Shown here: positions 45,467 through 56,885 of the stretch, piece by piece
Layout of the letters: each line of letters starts with the position of its first letter
How positions within the stretch are numbered: the first letter of the stretch is position 1
Assembly (NCBI RefSeq): GCF_024054035.1
Contig: NZ_JAMXQU010000002.1
Coordinates: 372,001 to 436,000 of the forward strand
Direction: 5' to 3'
DNA: 64,000 nucleotides
DNA from: Asaia lannensis NBRC 102526
GTDB lineage: Bacteria; Pseudomonadota; Alphaproteobacteria; Acetobacterales; Acetobacteraceae
Position numbers and translations under genes: made by a program
Notes under the pieces: generated by a model
Databases searched by the model: none
What the model was told of the DNA's origin: nothing
What the model saw: only the letters and a program-made list of their open reading frames with translations

Positions 45467-47320
45467 TCACTCTGCGTCATCTCCGGCTTCACCCCGTTTC
45501 AGACGCTCCAGCGTATTGAGTCGCACCAGCAATGCCTCAGGCAGGCCCTCGAGCGCGGGATTGGCGAGAGCCGCCTGCATATCCTGCTCGACCTCACGCT
45601 TGAAGGCAGGAAAATTCACCAGCCCGAAGAAGTGCCACCATTGATGAATGGGGTCGAGACTGAACAGACCGCCTTTTTCCGACTGCGCAGGAGGAACGAG
45701 ATTGTGGGCCAGCAAGAGCCGCACTTCTTCCCCCAACCCCTCATTCTCGAGTGCCGCAAGACATGCCTCCTCCGTAAGTGCGTCCGAGGAGGAAAGGTCT
45801 GCAAACCAGTCCAGCACGCCATCGCGTATATCATCGAGCGGGTGCGGCAATTCCAGTCGGCCGAACGGATCCTCGATCTCGGGCAGAAGTGCCGGATAAC
45901 GCAGCACCAGCACCGTCAGCAGACGCAAACGCTCGATGGCGCCCGTCTCCACAGTCCCGCCCCGATTGACGGAGTTCGCGCCCGCTTGCGGGAAACGCCC
46001 GGCCTCGCTGCGCCCCAGCCCGCCACGCCCGAAACCACCGCGCCCTTTGGCCGCCCCACGACGGGACGACGCAAAGAAGCGATCCATCAGGGCACGGCGA
46101 TATTCCGATGCCAGATCCTTGTCGGCAATCAGGGCTGCCGAGGCTTCGAGGCGCTTTTTCAGGGCCGCGCGCTGCTCCGGCACATCATGCTGCACCCCGG
46201 ACTGCATGAGCTGGAAAAGCTCTTCCGCAAGCGAGGTCGCACCATCGAGCACGCGATTCATGGCCGAGGGGCCATCACGACGGATCAGACTATCGGGATC
46301 GTCTTTAGGGTCGAGCCTGCAGAATTTCAGACTGCGCTCAGGGGTGAGAAGCGGCAGGGCGATCTCTGCCACACGCAACGCTGCGCGCGCGCCTGCCGCA
46401 TCGCCGTCGAGACATAATATGGGGTGGGATGCCTCCCGCCACAGCAATTCGAGCTGTTCGACCCCCATTGCCGTTCCAAGCGGCGCGACAGCGGCTTCGA
46501 ACCCGGCCTGAGCGAGCGCGATCACGTCCATATAGCCTTCGGCCACAACCAGACGCTGCGCAGGATCCCTGAGGGCTGCACGTGCCTGATCGAGATTGTA
46601 AAGAGCGCGACGCTTGGAGAACAGGGCCGTCTCAGGACCGTTGACATATTTGGGCTGGGCGTCGCCAAGCGTACGCCCACCGAAGGAAATCAGGCGACCG
46701 CGACGATCGCGTATGGGGAACATCACACGCGAAAAGAACAGCTCGCCCTTGGGCATGCCGCGCTCATCGACGCGCATGAGCCCAGCCTGCACCAGCTGCT
46801 CGGTCTCGATCCCCTTGCCGCGCAAGGCTTCGACAAGCGCCCCCCGCCCCTCACCTGCCCAACCGAGACCGAAACGCTCGATCGTGGCATCGGTCAGACC
46901 GCGCCGCCTCAGATAGGCCAGGGCCTGACGGCCCTCAGATGCATAGAGAGCCTGACGATACACGGTCTGAACGGCTTCGAGCACATCGCCAAGCGAGCGC
47001 GCCTCCTGGGCACGTGCCTCCTGACGCGGGTCCTGGCGCGGCATATCGAGCCCGGCTTCATTGGCCAGCTGCTCGACCGCCTCGGGAAAGCTGCGCCCCT
47101 CGCTTTGCATGACGAAGGAAATGACATCGCCATGCACACCGCAACCGAAGCAGTGGAAGTGATCGTCATAGACATAGAAAGATGGCGTCTTTTCCCCATG
47201 GAAGGGGCAGCATGCCTTCCAGTTGCGGCCTGAACGGCTGAGCTTGGTCCGTCGCCCGATAACCGCCGCTATGGGAGTACGGGCACGCAGCTCATCCAGA
47301 AAACCGGGGTCTAACGCCAT
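45467..47320 (-). CDS. dnaG: DNA primase
   Basis: A 617-residue primase that makes RNA primers at the replication fork. The CHC2 zinc finger is Cys38-His41-Cys57-Cys60 (CCPFHGEKTPSF, HFHCFGC); the TOPRIM core (about 255-340) contains VVAEGYMDVIALAQAG with the catalytic Glu and CLDGDAAGARAALR with the metal-binding DGD. The C-terminal DnaB-interaction region follows a Gly/Arg-rich linker near 430-450. It starts 14 bp after yqeY, in the macromolecular-synthesis order yqeY-dnaG-rpoD common in alphaproteobacteria. Confidence 0.97.
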   Translation of the reverse strand: MALDPGFLDELRARTPIAAVIGRRTKLSRSGRNWKACCPFHGEKTPSFYVYDDHFHCFGCGVHGDVISFVMQSEGRSFPEAVEQLANEAGLDMPRQDPRQEARAQEARSLGDVLEAVQTVYRQALYASEGRQALAYLRRRGLTDATIERFGLGWAGEGRGALVEALRGKGIETEQLVQAGLMRVDERGMPKGELFFSRVMFPIRDRRGRLISFGGRTLGDAQPKYVNGPETALFSKRRALYNLDQARAALRDPAQRLVVAEGYMDVIALAQAGFEAAVAPLGTAMGVEQLELLWREASHPILCLDGDAAGARAALRVAEIALPLLTPERSLKFCRLDPKDDPDSLIRRDGPSAMNRVLDGATSLAEELFQLMQSGVQHDVPEQRAALKKRLEASAALIADKDLASEYRRALMDRFFASSRRGAAKGRGGFGRGGLGRSEAGRFPQAGANSVNRGGTVETGAIERLRLLTVLVLRYPALLPEIEDPFGRLELPHPLDDIRDGVLDWFADLSSSDALTEEACLAALENEGLGEEVRLLLAHNLVPPAQSEKGGLFSLDPIHQWWHFFGLVNFPAFKREVEQDMQAALANPALEGLPEALLVRLNTLERLKRGEAGDDAE

Positions 47321-47334
47321 CTTCAGAGCTTACC

Positions 47335-47787
47335 TCAGGACAGGCGCGCTTTGACGACAGGGTTCACGCGCCCCATGTCGAGGGCTGAGCCGAACTTCGC
47401 CTTGAGCACACCCATCACCTTGCCCATTTCCTTCATGCTGGTCGCGCCCGCCTCTGCTATGGCAGCGTCGATTTCGGCATTGAGTGTGGCGTCGTCCATT
47501 TCGGGCGGGAGATAGGCCCTGATTGTCTCGATCTCGGCCTCTTCCTTTTCCGCCAGCTCGGGACGGCCACCCTCGCGATACATGGTGGCAGATTCGGTGC
47601 GCGACTTGATCATGCTGCGCAGCATGGGAAGGATATCCTCGTCACCGATTTCCTTGCCATTGGCGCGCGCCGCCACATCCAGATCCTTGATTCGGGCCGT
47701 AATGCCGCGGATCTGGGCCACGCGATCCATTTCCTTCGCCTTCATGGCCGTCTTCAGATCGTTCGAGATCGTCTCTCTCAGGGACAT
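47335..47787 (-). CDS. GatB/YqeY-domain protein
   Basis: A 150-residue protein made of one YqeY domain, related to the C-terminal tRNA-binding domain of GatB (LKTAMKAKEMDRVAQIRGIT, ESATMYREGGRPELAEKEEA, EMGKVMGVLKAKF). YqeY may bind tRNA but its job is unproven. The ATG at 47787 has AGAGGAAAAG upstream; 31 further open codons run into the dyad region and are not supported. Divergent from carA, sharing the control region with it. Confidence 0.9.
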   Translation of the reverse strand: MSLRETISNDLKTAMKAKEMDRVAQIRGITARIKDLDVAARANGKEIGDEDILPMLRSMIKSRTESATMYREGGRPELAEKEEAEIETIRAYLPPEMDDATLNAEIDAAIAEAGATSMKEMGKVMGVLKAKFGSALDMGRVNPVVKARLS

Positions 47788-47821
47788 TGCTTTTCCTCTC
47801 TGTGGCTCGCCCGCCCCGAAA

Positions 47822-47880
47822 TTGGGAATGTTTTTCCCACTCTCAGAACAGTTCTCAGGGAGTGGGAAAAAACTTCCCAA
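47822..47880 (+). promoter_or_regulatory. Twin dyad operators between yqeY and carA
   Basis: TGGGAA-N5-TTCCCA occurs twice, at 47823-47839 and 47863-47879, centres 40 bp apart. Between them AGAAC-A-GTTCT (47845-47855) is a third small dyad, and the whole 59 bp is one imperfect palindrome. It lies 35 bp from the yqeY start and 69 bp from the long carA start. A weak promoter, TTCCCA (47874) and TATCTA (47897) with 17-bp spacing, would place the second site on the -35 box. As RNA the palindrome could also fold into a long hairpin. Binding protein unknown. Confidence 0.75.
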
Positions 47881-47948
47881 TCCTTTCTCAAACGCCTATC
47901 TAGCATCAAGACCACGAGCGTCCGAGAGAAAAGGACGGGAGGATACGC

Positions 47949-49301
47949 ATGGACATCGAAGAGATCATCGAGAAGGCAGGCGGTGCAGAGGCACTGGCCA
48001 GCCTTACCGGCGTCGGCACCGAGGCCATCCGCAAATGGCGGCAGTCGCGCGCCATTCCCGGCAAGCACTGGGCGGCGCTGCTGCGCCTGCCCGGCATTTC
48101 CCTTTCGGACCTCGATCCGCAGACGCCTCAGGAGGAAAATCCGACCATGATAGAGACCTGCCCTGAAGGTGCCAACGCGGCCCTTGTTCTTGCCGACGGT
48201 ACCGTCTTGTGGGGTGTCGGCTTCGGCGCGCACACCGATGGTGCCGCCATTGGCGAGCTTTGCTTCAATACCGGCATGACCGGCTATCAGGAAACGCTCA
48301 CCGATCCGTCTTTTGCCGGTCAGATCGTAACCTTCACTTTTCCCCATATCGGCAATGTCGGCACGAATGCCGAGGATGACGAGGCCCAGCGCGTGGCCGC
48401 ACGCGGTGTGGTGGTCAAGGAAGACGTGACACTGCCTGCCAACTGGCGCGCCACCGAAAAGCTGGCACAGTGGATGATCGGCCATAATCTGCCGGGCATT
48501 GCAGGCATCGATACACGCCTGATCACCCGTCGCCTGCGCGATGGCGGCCCCCAGACGGCTGTTCTTGCTTTCCCGAAAGATCGCCAGTTCGATCTCGCCG
48601 CCCTGCGTGCCCAGGCCGTTTCATGGCCGGGGCTGGAAGGCATGGATCTGGCCAAGGACGTGACCTGCAGCCAGAGCTTCACCTGGGATCTGGGCGTTTG
48701 GCAGAAGCCTGCCGTAGAGCGCAGCACGCGCCGTCGTGTGGTGGCGGTCGATTACGGCGCCAAGCGCAACATCCTGCGCTGCCTTGTCACCGCAGGCTGC
48801 GACGTGACCGTGGTGCCTGCGACCGCAACGGCGGAAGAGATCCTGCGCCACAACCCGGAAGGCGTGTTCCTTTCCAACGGTCCCGGCGATCCGGCTGCAA
48901 CCGGCGTTTATGCCGTGCCTGCCATCAAGGGCGTGCTGGATGCGAATATTCCCGTTTTCGGGATCTGCCTCGGCCATCAGCTTCTGGCGCAGGCACTGGG
49001 AGCAAAAACCTACAAGCTCGAGCGCGGCCATCGCGGCGCCAACCAGCCGGTCAAGGATCTCGCTTCGGGTCGCGTGGAAATCACCAGCCAGAATCACGGC
49101 TTTGCAGTCGATGACAAATCCCTGCCTGAAGACGTGATCATCACCCATACCAGCCTGTTCGACGGCTCGAACGAGGGCATACGCAGCACGAAGCTGGACG
49201 CCTTCTCGGTTCAGTATCACCCCGAGGCCAGCCCTGGCCCGTCGGATTCATTCTATCTTTTCGAGCGTTTCGTCGCGCTCATGGACAAGAAGGCAGCCTG
49301 A
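47949..49301 (+). CDS. carA: Carbamoyl-phosphate synthase small subunit with extra N-terminal HTH-like domain
   Basis: From the internal ATG at 48147 the product is a normal 384-residue CarA: swivelling N-domain, class I glutamine amidotransferase with nucleophile Cys (FGICLGHQLL, residue 340 of the long form) and the His/Glu pair in QYHPEA. It makes ammonia for CarB. The open frame begins 66 codons earlier with a small helix-turn-helix-like sequence (GGAEALASLTGVGTEAIRKW, RAIPGKHWAALLRL). Both starts have ribosome sites: GGGAGGA 5 nt before 47949 and AGGAGG 11 nt before 48147. A +1 shift would end the HTH frame at TGA overlapping the internal ATG, so an indel joining two genes is possible. 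Confidence 0.92.
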   Translation: MDIEEIIEKAGGAEALASLTGVGTEAIRKWRQSRAIPGKHWAALLRLPGISLSDLDPQTPQEENPTMIETCPEGANAALVLADGTVLWGVGFGAHTDGAAIGELCFNTGMTGYQETLTDPSFAGQIVTFTFPHIGNVGTNAEDDEAQRVAARGVVVKEDVTLPANWRATEKLAQWMIGHNLPGIAGIDTRLITRRLRDGGPQTAVLAFPKDRQFDLAALRAQAVSWPGLEGMDLAKDVTCSQSFTWDLGVWQKPAVERSTRRRVVAVDYGAKRNILRCLVTAGCDVTVVPATATAEEILRHNPEGVFLSNGPGDPAATGVYAVPAIKGVLDANIPVFGICLGHQLLAQALGAKTYKLERGHRGANQPVKDLASGRVEITSQNHGFAVDDKSLPEDVIITHTSLFDGSNEGIRSTKLDAFSVQYHPEASPGPSDSFYLFERFVALMDKKAA

Positions 49302-49304
49302 TCC

Positions 49305-52559
<3,255 letters not shown>

Positions 52560-52572
52560 CGCGAAGAGCTTT

Positions 52573-52605
52573 CCCCCACCCGGCCGTCATAGCCGGGCGG
52601 GGGTT
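52573..52605 (+). terminator. GC-rich hairpin after carB
   Basis: CCCCCACCCGGC and GCCGGGCGGGGG form a near-perfect 12-bp stem with a 7-nt loop, starting 14 bp after the carB stop. Only two T follow, so termination efficiency is doubtful. Confidence 0.55.
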
Positions 52606-52808
52606 CGCTGCGGCTCTGCCACCACGCCGGGACAAAGTTTACCCTTTTCATCCATACGTCCATGGTCTCATGCGCTCGCACCCATTACGTCGGAATAATG
52701 GGTTACCGGAGAGCGACCGTTCTTTGGCGGGTCACCGGGCAGAGCCCTGAAACCCCCGTTCAATACGATCAACTCTGCATAAATCAGGCTCGCCTTTTCA
52801 GGCCTGCC

Positions 52809-52837
52809 TTGAATTCACCCCACGGAAGACCTAGTTT
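52809..52837 (+). promoter_or_regulatory. Candidate greA promoter
   Basis: TTGAAT (52809-52814), 17-bp spacer, TAGTTT (52832-52837). The spacing is ideal and the boxes match sigma-70 consensus moderately. It would give a leader of about 110 nt to the GTG start. Confidence 0.35.
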
Positions 52838-52954
52838 ATCTGATCGAATTGCGGGCTGGGATTGTCCCATGTCCGGCTTTGCCCCGTGCAGGGCCCCGGG
52901 ATGATGTGTCCCGAGGCTCTGCGCGTGGGCCAAACTCGTTTTGGGGAATGCGCT

Positions 52955-53428
52955 GTGCAGAAGATTCCGATGACCGGTGAAGGTTTGACCCGTCTAGAAG
53001 ATGAACTGCGTCGGCTGAAAAGCGAAGATCGTCCGGCCGTCATCCGTGCGATTGCCGAAGCACGCGCACATGGCGATCTTTCGGAAAATGCCGAGTATCA
53101 CGCGGCACGCGACCGTCAGTCCTTCATCGAGGGGCGCGTTCTCGAGCTCGAAGAGCTGATTTCAACTGCGGAAGTCATCGATCCTTCGCAGCTTTCAGGC
53201 GATACCGTGAAATTCGGCGCCCATGTCGAACTCGTGGATGAGGAAACAGACAAGGAAAGCAGCTATCAGATCGTGGGTGTCCATGAAGCCGATATCAAGC
53301 TTGGCCGTCTTTCCGTTTCCTCTCCGCTCGCCAAGGCCCTTATCGGCAAGTCGGTGGGAGACAGCGTGACCGTGCCGACGCCCGGTGGCGACAAGAGCTA
53401 CGAAATCCTGACCGTCACTTTCAAGTAA
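52955..53428 (+). CDS. greA: Transcription elongation factor GreA
   Basis: A 157-residue factor that rescues backtracked RNA polymerase by stimulating transcript cleavage. The N-terminal coiled coil (about 1-75: [40 protein letters not shown]) holds the catalytic acidic tip, and the C-terminal FKBP-like domain ([14 protein letters not shown]-type block) is intact. A GTG start at 52955 is chosen since family members begin QKIPMTxEG, and GGGGAA lies 6 nt upstream. Confidence 0.95.
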   Translation: MQKIPMTGEGLTRLEDELRRLKSEDRPAVIRAIAEARAHGDLSENAEYHAARDRQSFIEGRVLELEELISTAEVIDPSQLSGDTVKFGAHVELVDEETDKESSYQIVGVHEADIKLGRLSVSSPLAKALIGKSVGDSVTVPTPGGDKSYEILTVTFK

Positions 53429-53499
53429 GCGGAACAGATTCGGGACAGGCTGGCTCAGGCCTTTTCGGTCATCCAGCCCTCAAGCAAGAAAAGAAGACC

Positions 53500-54711
53500 G
53501 TGTCCGACAGCCTCATACTCTCCTTCGCCGATATCCTTGCCGCTCATGAGCGGATTGCCCCTCATATCGTGCGCACGCCGAGCATTCGCTGTGCAGCACT
53601 ATCGAAAATGACGGGTGCAGATATCTGGCTGAAGCTGGAGAATTTGCAGGCTGTCGCCTCGTTCAAGGAGCGTGGCGCCGCGAATAAGCTGGCACTGCTG
53701 AGTGACGAGGAGAAGAGGCGCGGTGTGATTGCCGTTTCGGCAGGCAATCACTCGCAGGGTGTCGCGCGTCATGCCAGCCTGCTCGGCATTGACGCGACCA
53801 TCGTCATGCCGCGCCATACGCCCTCGGCCAAGGTCGAACGCACGCGTGGCTGGGGTGCGCATGTCGTTACAGAAGGAGAGGACTTTGCTGAAGCCTCTCT
53901 GGTTGCGGAAGAAATCCGCAAGAAAAACGGTCTTGTACTCGTCCATCCCTTCAACGACGTCGCCGTGATGGCCGGTCAGGGCACGTTCGCCATTGAGCTG
54001 ATCGAGGATGCACCGCCCCTCGATTATCTGGTGCTTCCCATCGGTGGCGGCGGTCTGATCAGCGGCTCTGCCATCGCGGCTGCAGCGCTCAGCCCGAATA
54101 CGAAAATCATCGGTGTGCAGGTCGAGAGCCATGCCTCGCTCTCTGCCTTTCCCGAAGCCGCCGTTCAGGCGCGTGGGGGCTCGACCATTGCCGAAGGGAT
54201 CGCCGTCATGCAGATCGGCAATACCTGTCTGGAAACAGTACGACCGCTCCTCGATCGTGTTCTGGTGGTGACCGAGTTGCAGGTTGAATCGGCCATCGCG
54301 CATCTGGCTGAGCAGGCCAAACAGGTATCCGAAGGTGCCGGTGCGGCAGCTCTGGCAGCAGTCATGGCCTATCCCGAAATTTTCGGGGGCAAGCGTGTGG
54401 CTCTCCCGATCACAGGCGGGAACATCGGCACACGCATTTTCGCCAATACCCTGCTACGCGCCCTGCGTCGCGATGGACGCCTGTTGTCGCTTACCTTGCA
54501 GATACCCGATCGCCCCGGCGTTCTTGCCGATATTTCAACGCGCATCGGCAATGCAGGCGGCAATATCATCGAAGTATCGCATCAGCGCCTGTTTGCAGCG
54601 CCCTCGGTCCAGACGGCAGAGCTGGAAATCATGATCGAAGCCCGTGATGGCGCCCATGCAGACCAGATCGAAGCCGATCTGCGCAGCCATTATCATCTGA
54701 CGCGCGGCTGA
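53500..54711 (+). CDS. ilvA: Threonine ammonia-lyase with C-terminal ACT domain
   Basis: A 403-residue PLP enzyme converting threonine to 2-oxobutyrate, the first step of isoleucine synthesis. The PLP Lys is in VASFKERGAANK, with the SAGNHSQGVA phosphate loop and the LPIGGGGLISG glycine loop. One ACT domain (about 325-403: LQIPDRPGVLADISTRIGNA) follows, shorter than the double ACT-like domain of E. coli IlvA, so regulation may differ. It starts with GTG, 71 bp after greA, and might be cotranscribed with it. Confidence 0.92.
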   Translation: MSDSLILSFADILAAHERIAPHIVRTPSIRCAALSKMTGADIWLKLENLQAVASFKERGAANKLALLSDEEKRRGVIAVSAGNHSQGVARHASLLGIDATIVMPRHTPSAKVERTRGWGAHVVTEGEDFAEASLVAEEIRKKNGLVLVHPFNDVAVMAGQGTFAIELIEDAPPLDYLVLPIGGGGLISGSAIAAAALSPNTKIIGVQVESHASLSAFPEAAVQARGGSTIAEGIAVMQIGNTCLETVRPLLDRVLVVTELQVESAIAHLAEQAKQVSEGAGAAALAAVMAYPEIFGGKRVALPITGGNIGTRIFANTLLRALRRDGRLLSLTLQIPDRPGVLADISTRIGNAGGNIIEVSHQRLFAAPSVQTAELEIMIEARDGAHADQIEADLRSHYHLTRG

Positions 54712-54724
54712 ACCTGCTGCCCGA

Positions 54725-55627
54725 TCAGTGCGAGCGGGCCTCGGGGGAGAAATGACTGGCCATCCAATTCAGGCCATCTGACTGGTCGTAGTCGTCCGGG
54801 AGGGCATAAAGCGTTGCCAGAACGGCTCTGTCATAGGGGAGCATCTCGCCGGTCGGCCCTTCAAGGATCTCGGCTTGCGTGTATCTGAGCAGGCTCCGGT
54901 CGTCGTAACCGTCGCGGAGATGCGGCGCTGCAAAAGCAACGAGCGAGAGCAGATCACCCAGCATGCCCCAGGATTCATTTCTGAGGCGGTTTATGTCGAT
55001 GATAATCAGAACAATCGTCAGGTCCCGCCGGGTTGTCACATTCCCCAGAGCGCTATCCCCTACCGGCGCAGCATATCGAACCGGAAAGCCCGATGGCATG
55101 ATGATCGGGGGCATATCGCTCTTGTTGCGCATGGACGACGATGCAAGCCACCTGACAGCACGTGGCTTGAGAAACTGTCTGACCTCATCGCGGGTCGCTT
55201 CGACCTTGCTCTCCTGATATTCCTGCGCATTATCCAGACCGACGAACAGATCGGGGTTCAGTTTGTGTATTCCGGCAGCCAGCGCATCGGACTGATCGGT
55301 AAAGAAGACGAAAAGCTGCTTCGCCCTGCAATCACGCGACAGAGACAGCCCCAGACTACGCCCTGTATTCCTGAGGTGAGCGAACAGCATTTTGTCGAAC
55401 TGCTCCTGCACGCCATGAATATCGACGCAGACCTGCTGATGCCATCGTGGCAGCGTGTCGAACTGACGTTCCCCCAGTTCGAAAATCAGATGATCCTCAA
55501 GAGCGTCGTGGGTCATGCCATGCACGGTCAGATGCTCCTGACAAAGAGCAGGATTTGCGGCCGGCAGCCCCGTCAACCCGAAGACGGCCAGGATAGCAAA
55601 GCGACGTAACAGGCTGGCAGTACGCAT
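54725..55627 (-). CDS. Exported protein of unknown function, alphaproteobacterial family
   Basis: A 300-residue protein with a signal peptide (about 1-29). The mature part contains LPRWHQQVCVDIHGVQEQFD, DCRAKQLFVFFTDQSDAL and NESWGMLGDLLSLVAFAAPH, a pattern I recognise from uncharacterised exported proteins of caulobacters and relatives. Two Cys (QVCVD and RDCRA) may pair. It ends convergently with ilvA, 13 bp apart, and lies 185 bp downstream of the glycosyltransferase cluster on the same strand. No function is known. Confidence 0.65.
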   Translation of the reverse strand: MRTASLLRRFAILAVFGLTGLPAANPALCQEHLTVHGMTHDALEDHLIFELGERQFDTLPRWHQQVCVDIHGVQEQFDKMLFAHLRNTGRSLGLSLSRDCRAKQLFVFFTDQSDALAAGIHKLNPDLFVGLDNAQEYQESKVEATRDEVRQFLKPRAVRWLASSSMRNKSDMPPIIMPSGFPVRYAAPVGDSALGNVTTRRDLTIVLIIIDINRLRNESWGMLGDLLSLVAFAAPHLRDGYDDRSLLRYTQAEILEGPTGEMLPYDRAVLATLYALPDDYDQSDGLNWMASHFSPEARSH

Positions 55628-55755
55628 AAACCCTCCCGGAAAACGGACGTGACAAACTGTATCATCCGTTTCGAGGAGGAAAAGACGCTGACGTACTCAA
55701 GTGCAATCACATATCGATTATTTCAATAGCGCGAGCGGGCCTGCCGCATCGTGCC

Positions 55756-55787
55756 ATCCGGCCTGCTTCGATCTGAACAGGCCGGAT
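55756..55787 (-). terminator. Hairpin after the glycosyltransferase cluster
   Basis: ATCCGGCCTG and CAGGCCGGAT form a perfect 10-bp stem around a 12-nt loop, 26 bp beyond the stop of the last glycosyltransferase gene. No U tract is present on the minus strand, so it may be a stabilising 3' structure rather than a full terminator. Confidence 0.45.
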
Positions 55788-55812
55788 CGATCGCCGGCTA
55801 TTGCGCAGGATT

Positions 55813-56826
55813 TCAGTCCTGCATGAAGCCCTCGCGCTTCAGCACTTCAATGGCGGCACGAATGCGATGGCCGTATGTATGCTCGTTCATGGTGCGTGCC
55901 TGGGCGCGACGGGCCATCTCGATACAAAGCGACGTGTCGTCGATATAGCGGGAAACAAGATTGTCGAAATCGATCTTGTTCGAGAACGTCGGAATTTCTT
56001 CCGGCGTGAAGTAACGACGCAGCTCATATGTATCTTCATGGAAGACCTGGAAAGCGCCGGCTGCAGCAGCCTCGAAGGTACGCGGTCCGGGCGTCGAAGG
56101 CGCAATCATGAAGCGCTTGTTCTCGAAATGGAGCGAACGACCGAGATTGAGCACCAGCTTCGACCGGCGATAAAGCTCGATCAGCTGCGCCTTTTCGATA
56201 CGCGCGTCGGAGAAGCCGATGCCGAACTCGCCCCAGCCCGGACCGATGATCTTGACGTTCAGGTTTCGCAGGGTGGGCATCAGGTTGCGCACGATATCCT
56301 TGCGGCTCGTAAAGGCCACACCGCAGAAAAGGACATCGATCGATTTTTCGACGGTCTCTTCGATCGGCGCGTAATGCAACTTGCGGCTGGCAGCCAGCGG
56401 AAGATGATAGACACGCTCACGCTGATAGAAATTATGCCCCCAGCGGTCGCAGGAGAAAATCACGTCGAAATCATCGGTGATCCGGTAATTCGCATCCTGC
56501 TCGTAGGGATCTTCCGTTGCCCAGAAAACGGTCGTGGCACCGATTTTCCTAGCTTCGCGGCAGACCTCGCCAAAATAGGTACTCTCGGGCAGATAGGAAC
56601 CGATGGCGAAAACGATGGTCGGTTGCAGGCGTGCAATGGAGGCTGCAGCACCGCTGATATGGACGGCAATCACGTTTTCCTCGCCGAAGCACTCGGCCCA
56701 GCCGTCCATGATCGACTCACGAATCTGGGCATTGGCCTGGGATTCGTAGCGACCGCCACTGCAAATGAGGACACGCTGCGTCCTGCCAGCAGCCTGTGAT
56801 CCCGTGATGTTCTTCTCTGCTGACAT
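55813..56826 (-). CDS. CgeB-like glycosyltransferase
   Basis: A 337-residue GT-B-type protein of the CgeB/DUF3880 group: FWATEDPYEQDANYRITDDF, VYHLPLAASRKLHY, SIDVLFCGVAFTSR and the C-terminal GPRTFEAAAAGAFQVFHEDT with FTPEEIPTF after it. CgeB-type enzymes glycosylate spore or cell-surface proteins; the acceptor here is unknown. The ATG at 56826 is chosen (ACGGAAAAG upstream); a TTG at 56889 overlapping the previous stop is an alternative with no ribosome site. Its sequence is clearly related to the N-terminal domain of the large protein two genes upstream. Confidence 0.82.
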   Translation of the reverse strand: MSAEKNITGSQAAGRTQRVLICSGGRYESQANAQIRESIMDGWAECFGEENVIAVHISGAAASIARLQPTIVFAIGSYLPESTYFGEVCREARKIGATTVFWATEDPYEQDANYRITDDFDVIFSCDRWGHNFYQRERVYHLPLAASRKLHYAPIEETVEKSIDVLFCGVAFTSRKDIVRNLMPTLRNLNVKIIGPGWGEFGIGFSDARIEKAQLIELYRRSKLVLNLGRSLHFENKRFMIAPSTPGPRTFEAAAAGAFQVFHEDTYELRRYFTPEEIPTFSNKIDFDNLVSRYIDDTSLCIEMARRAQARTMNEHTYGHRIRAAIEVLKREGFMQD

Positions 56827-56885
56827 GGTCTTTTCCGTCCATCTCTTGTTTTCTCTCCCGGCATTTGCGTGCCGGGGAGCGTTGT

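Larger units (their letters stand above)
52560..52954 (+). other. carB-greA intergenic region
   Basis: About 395 bp without a supported gene. It contains the GC-rich hairpin after carB and, nearer greA, a plausible promoter, both listed separately. A plus-strand frame extends greA upstream to 52862, but it adds sequence not seen in the family. No tRNA or small RNA is recognised. Confidence 0.6.

Noticed and set aside
53440-53466. Possible terminator after greA (AGGCTGGCTCAGGCCTTTT)
   Set aside because: The stem is only four to five pairs with mismatches; ilvA may be cotranscribed.
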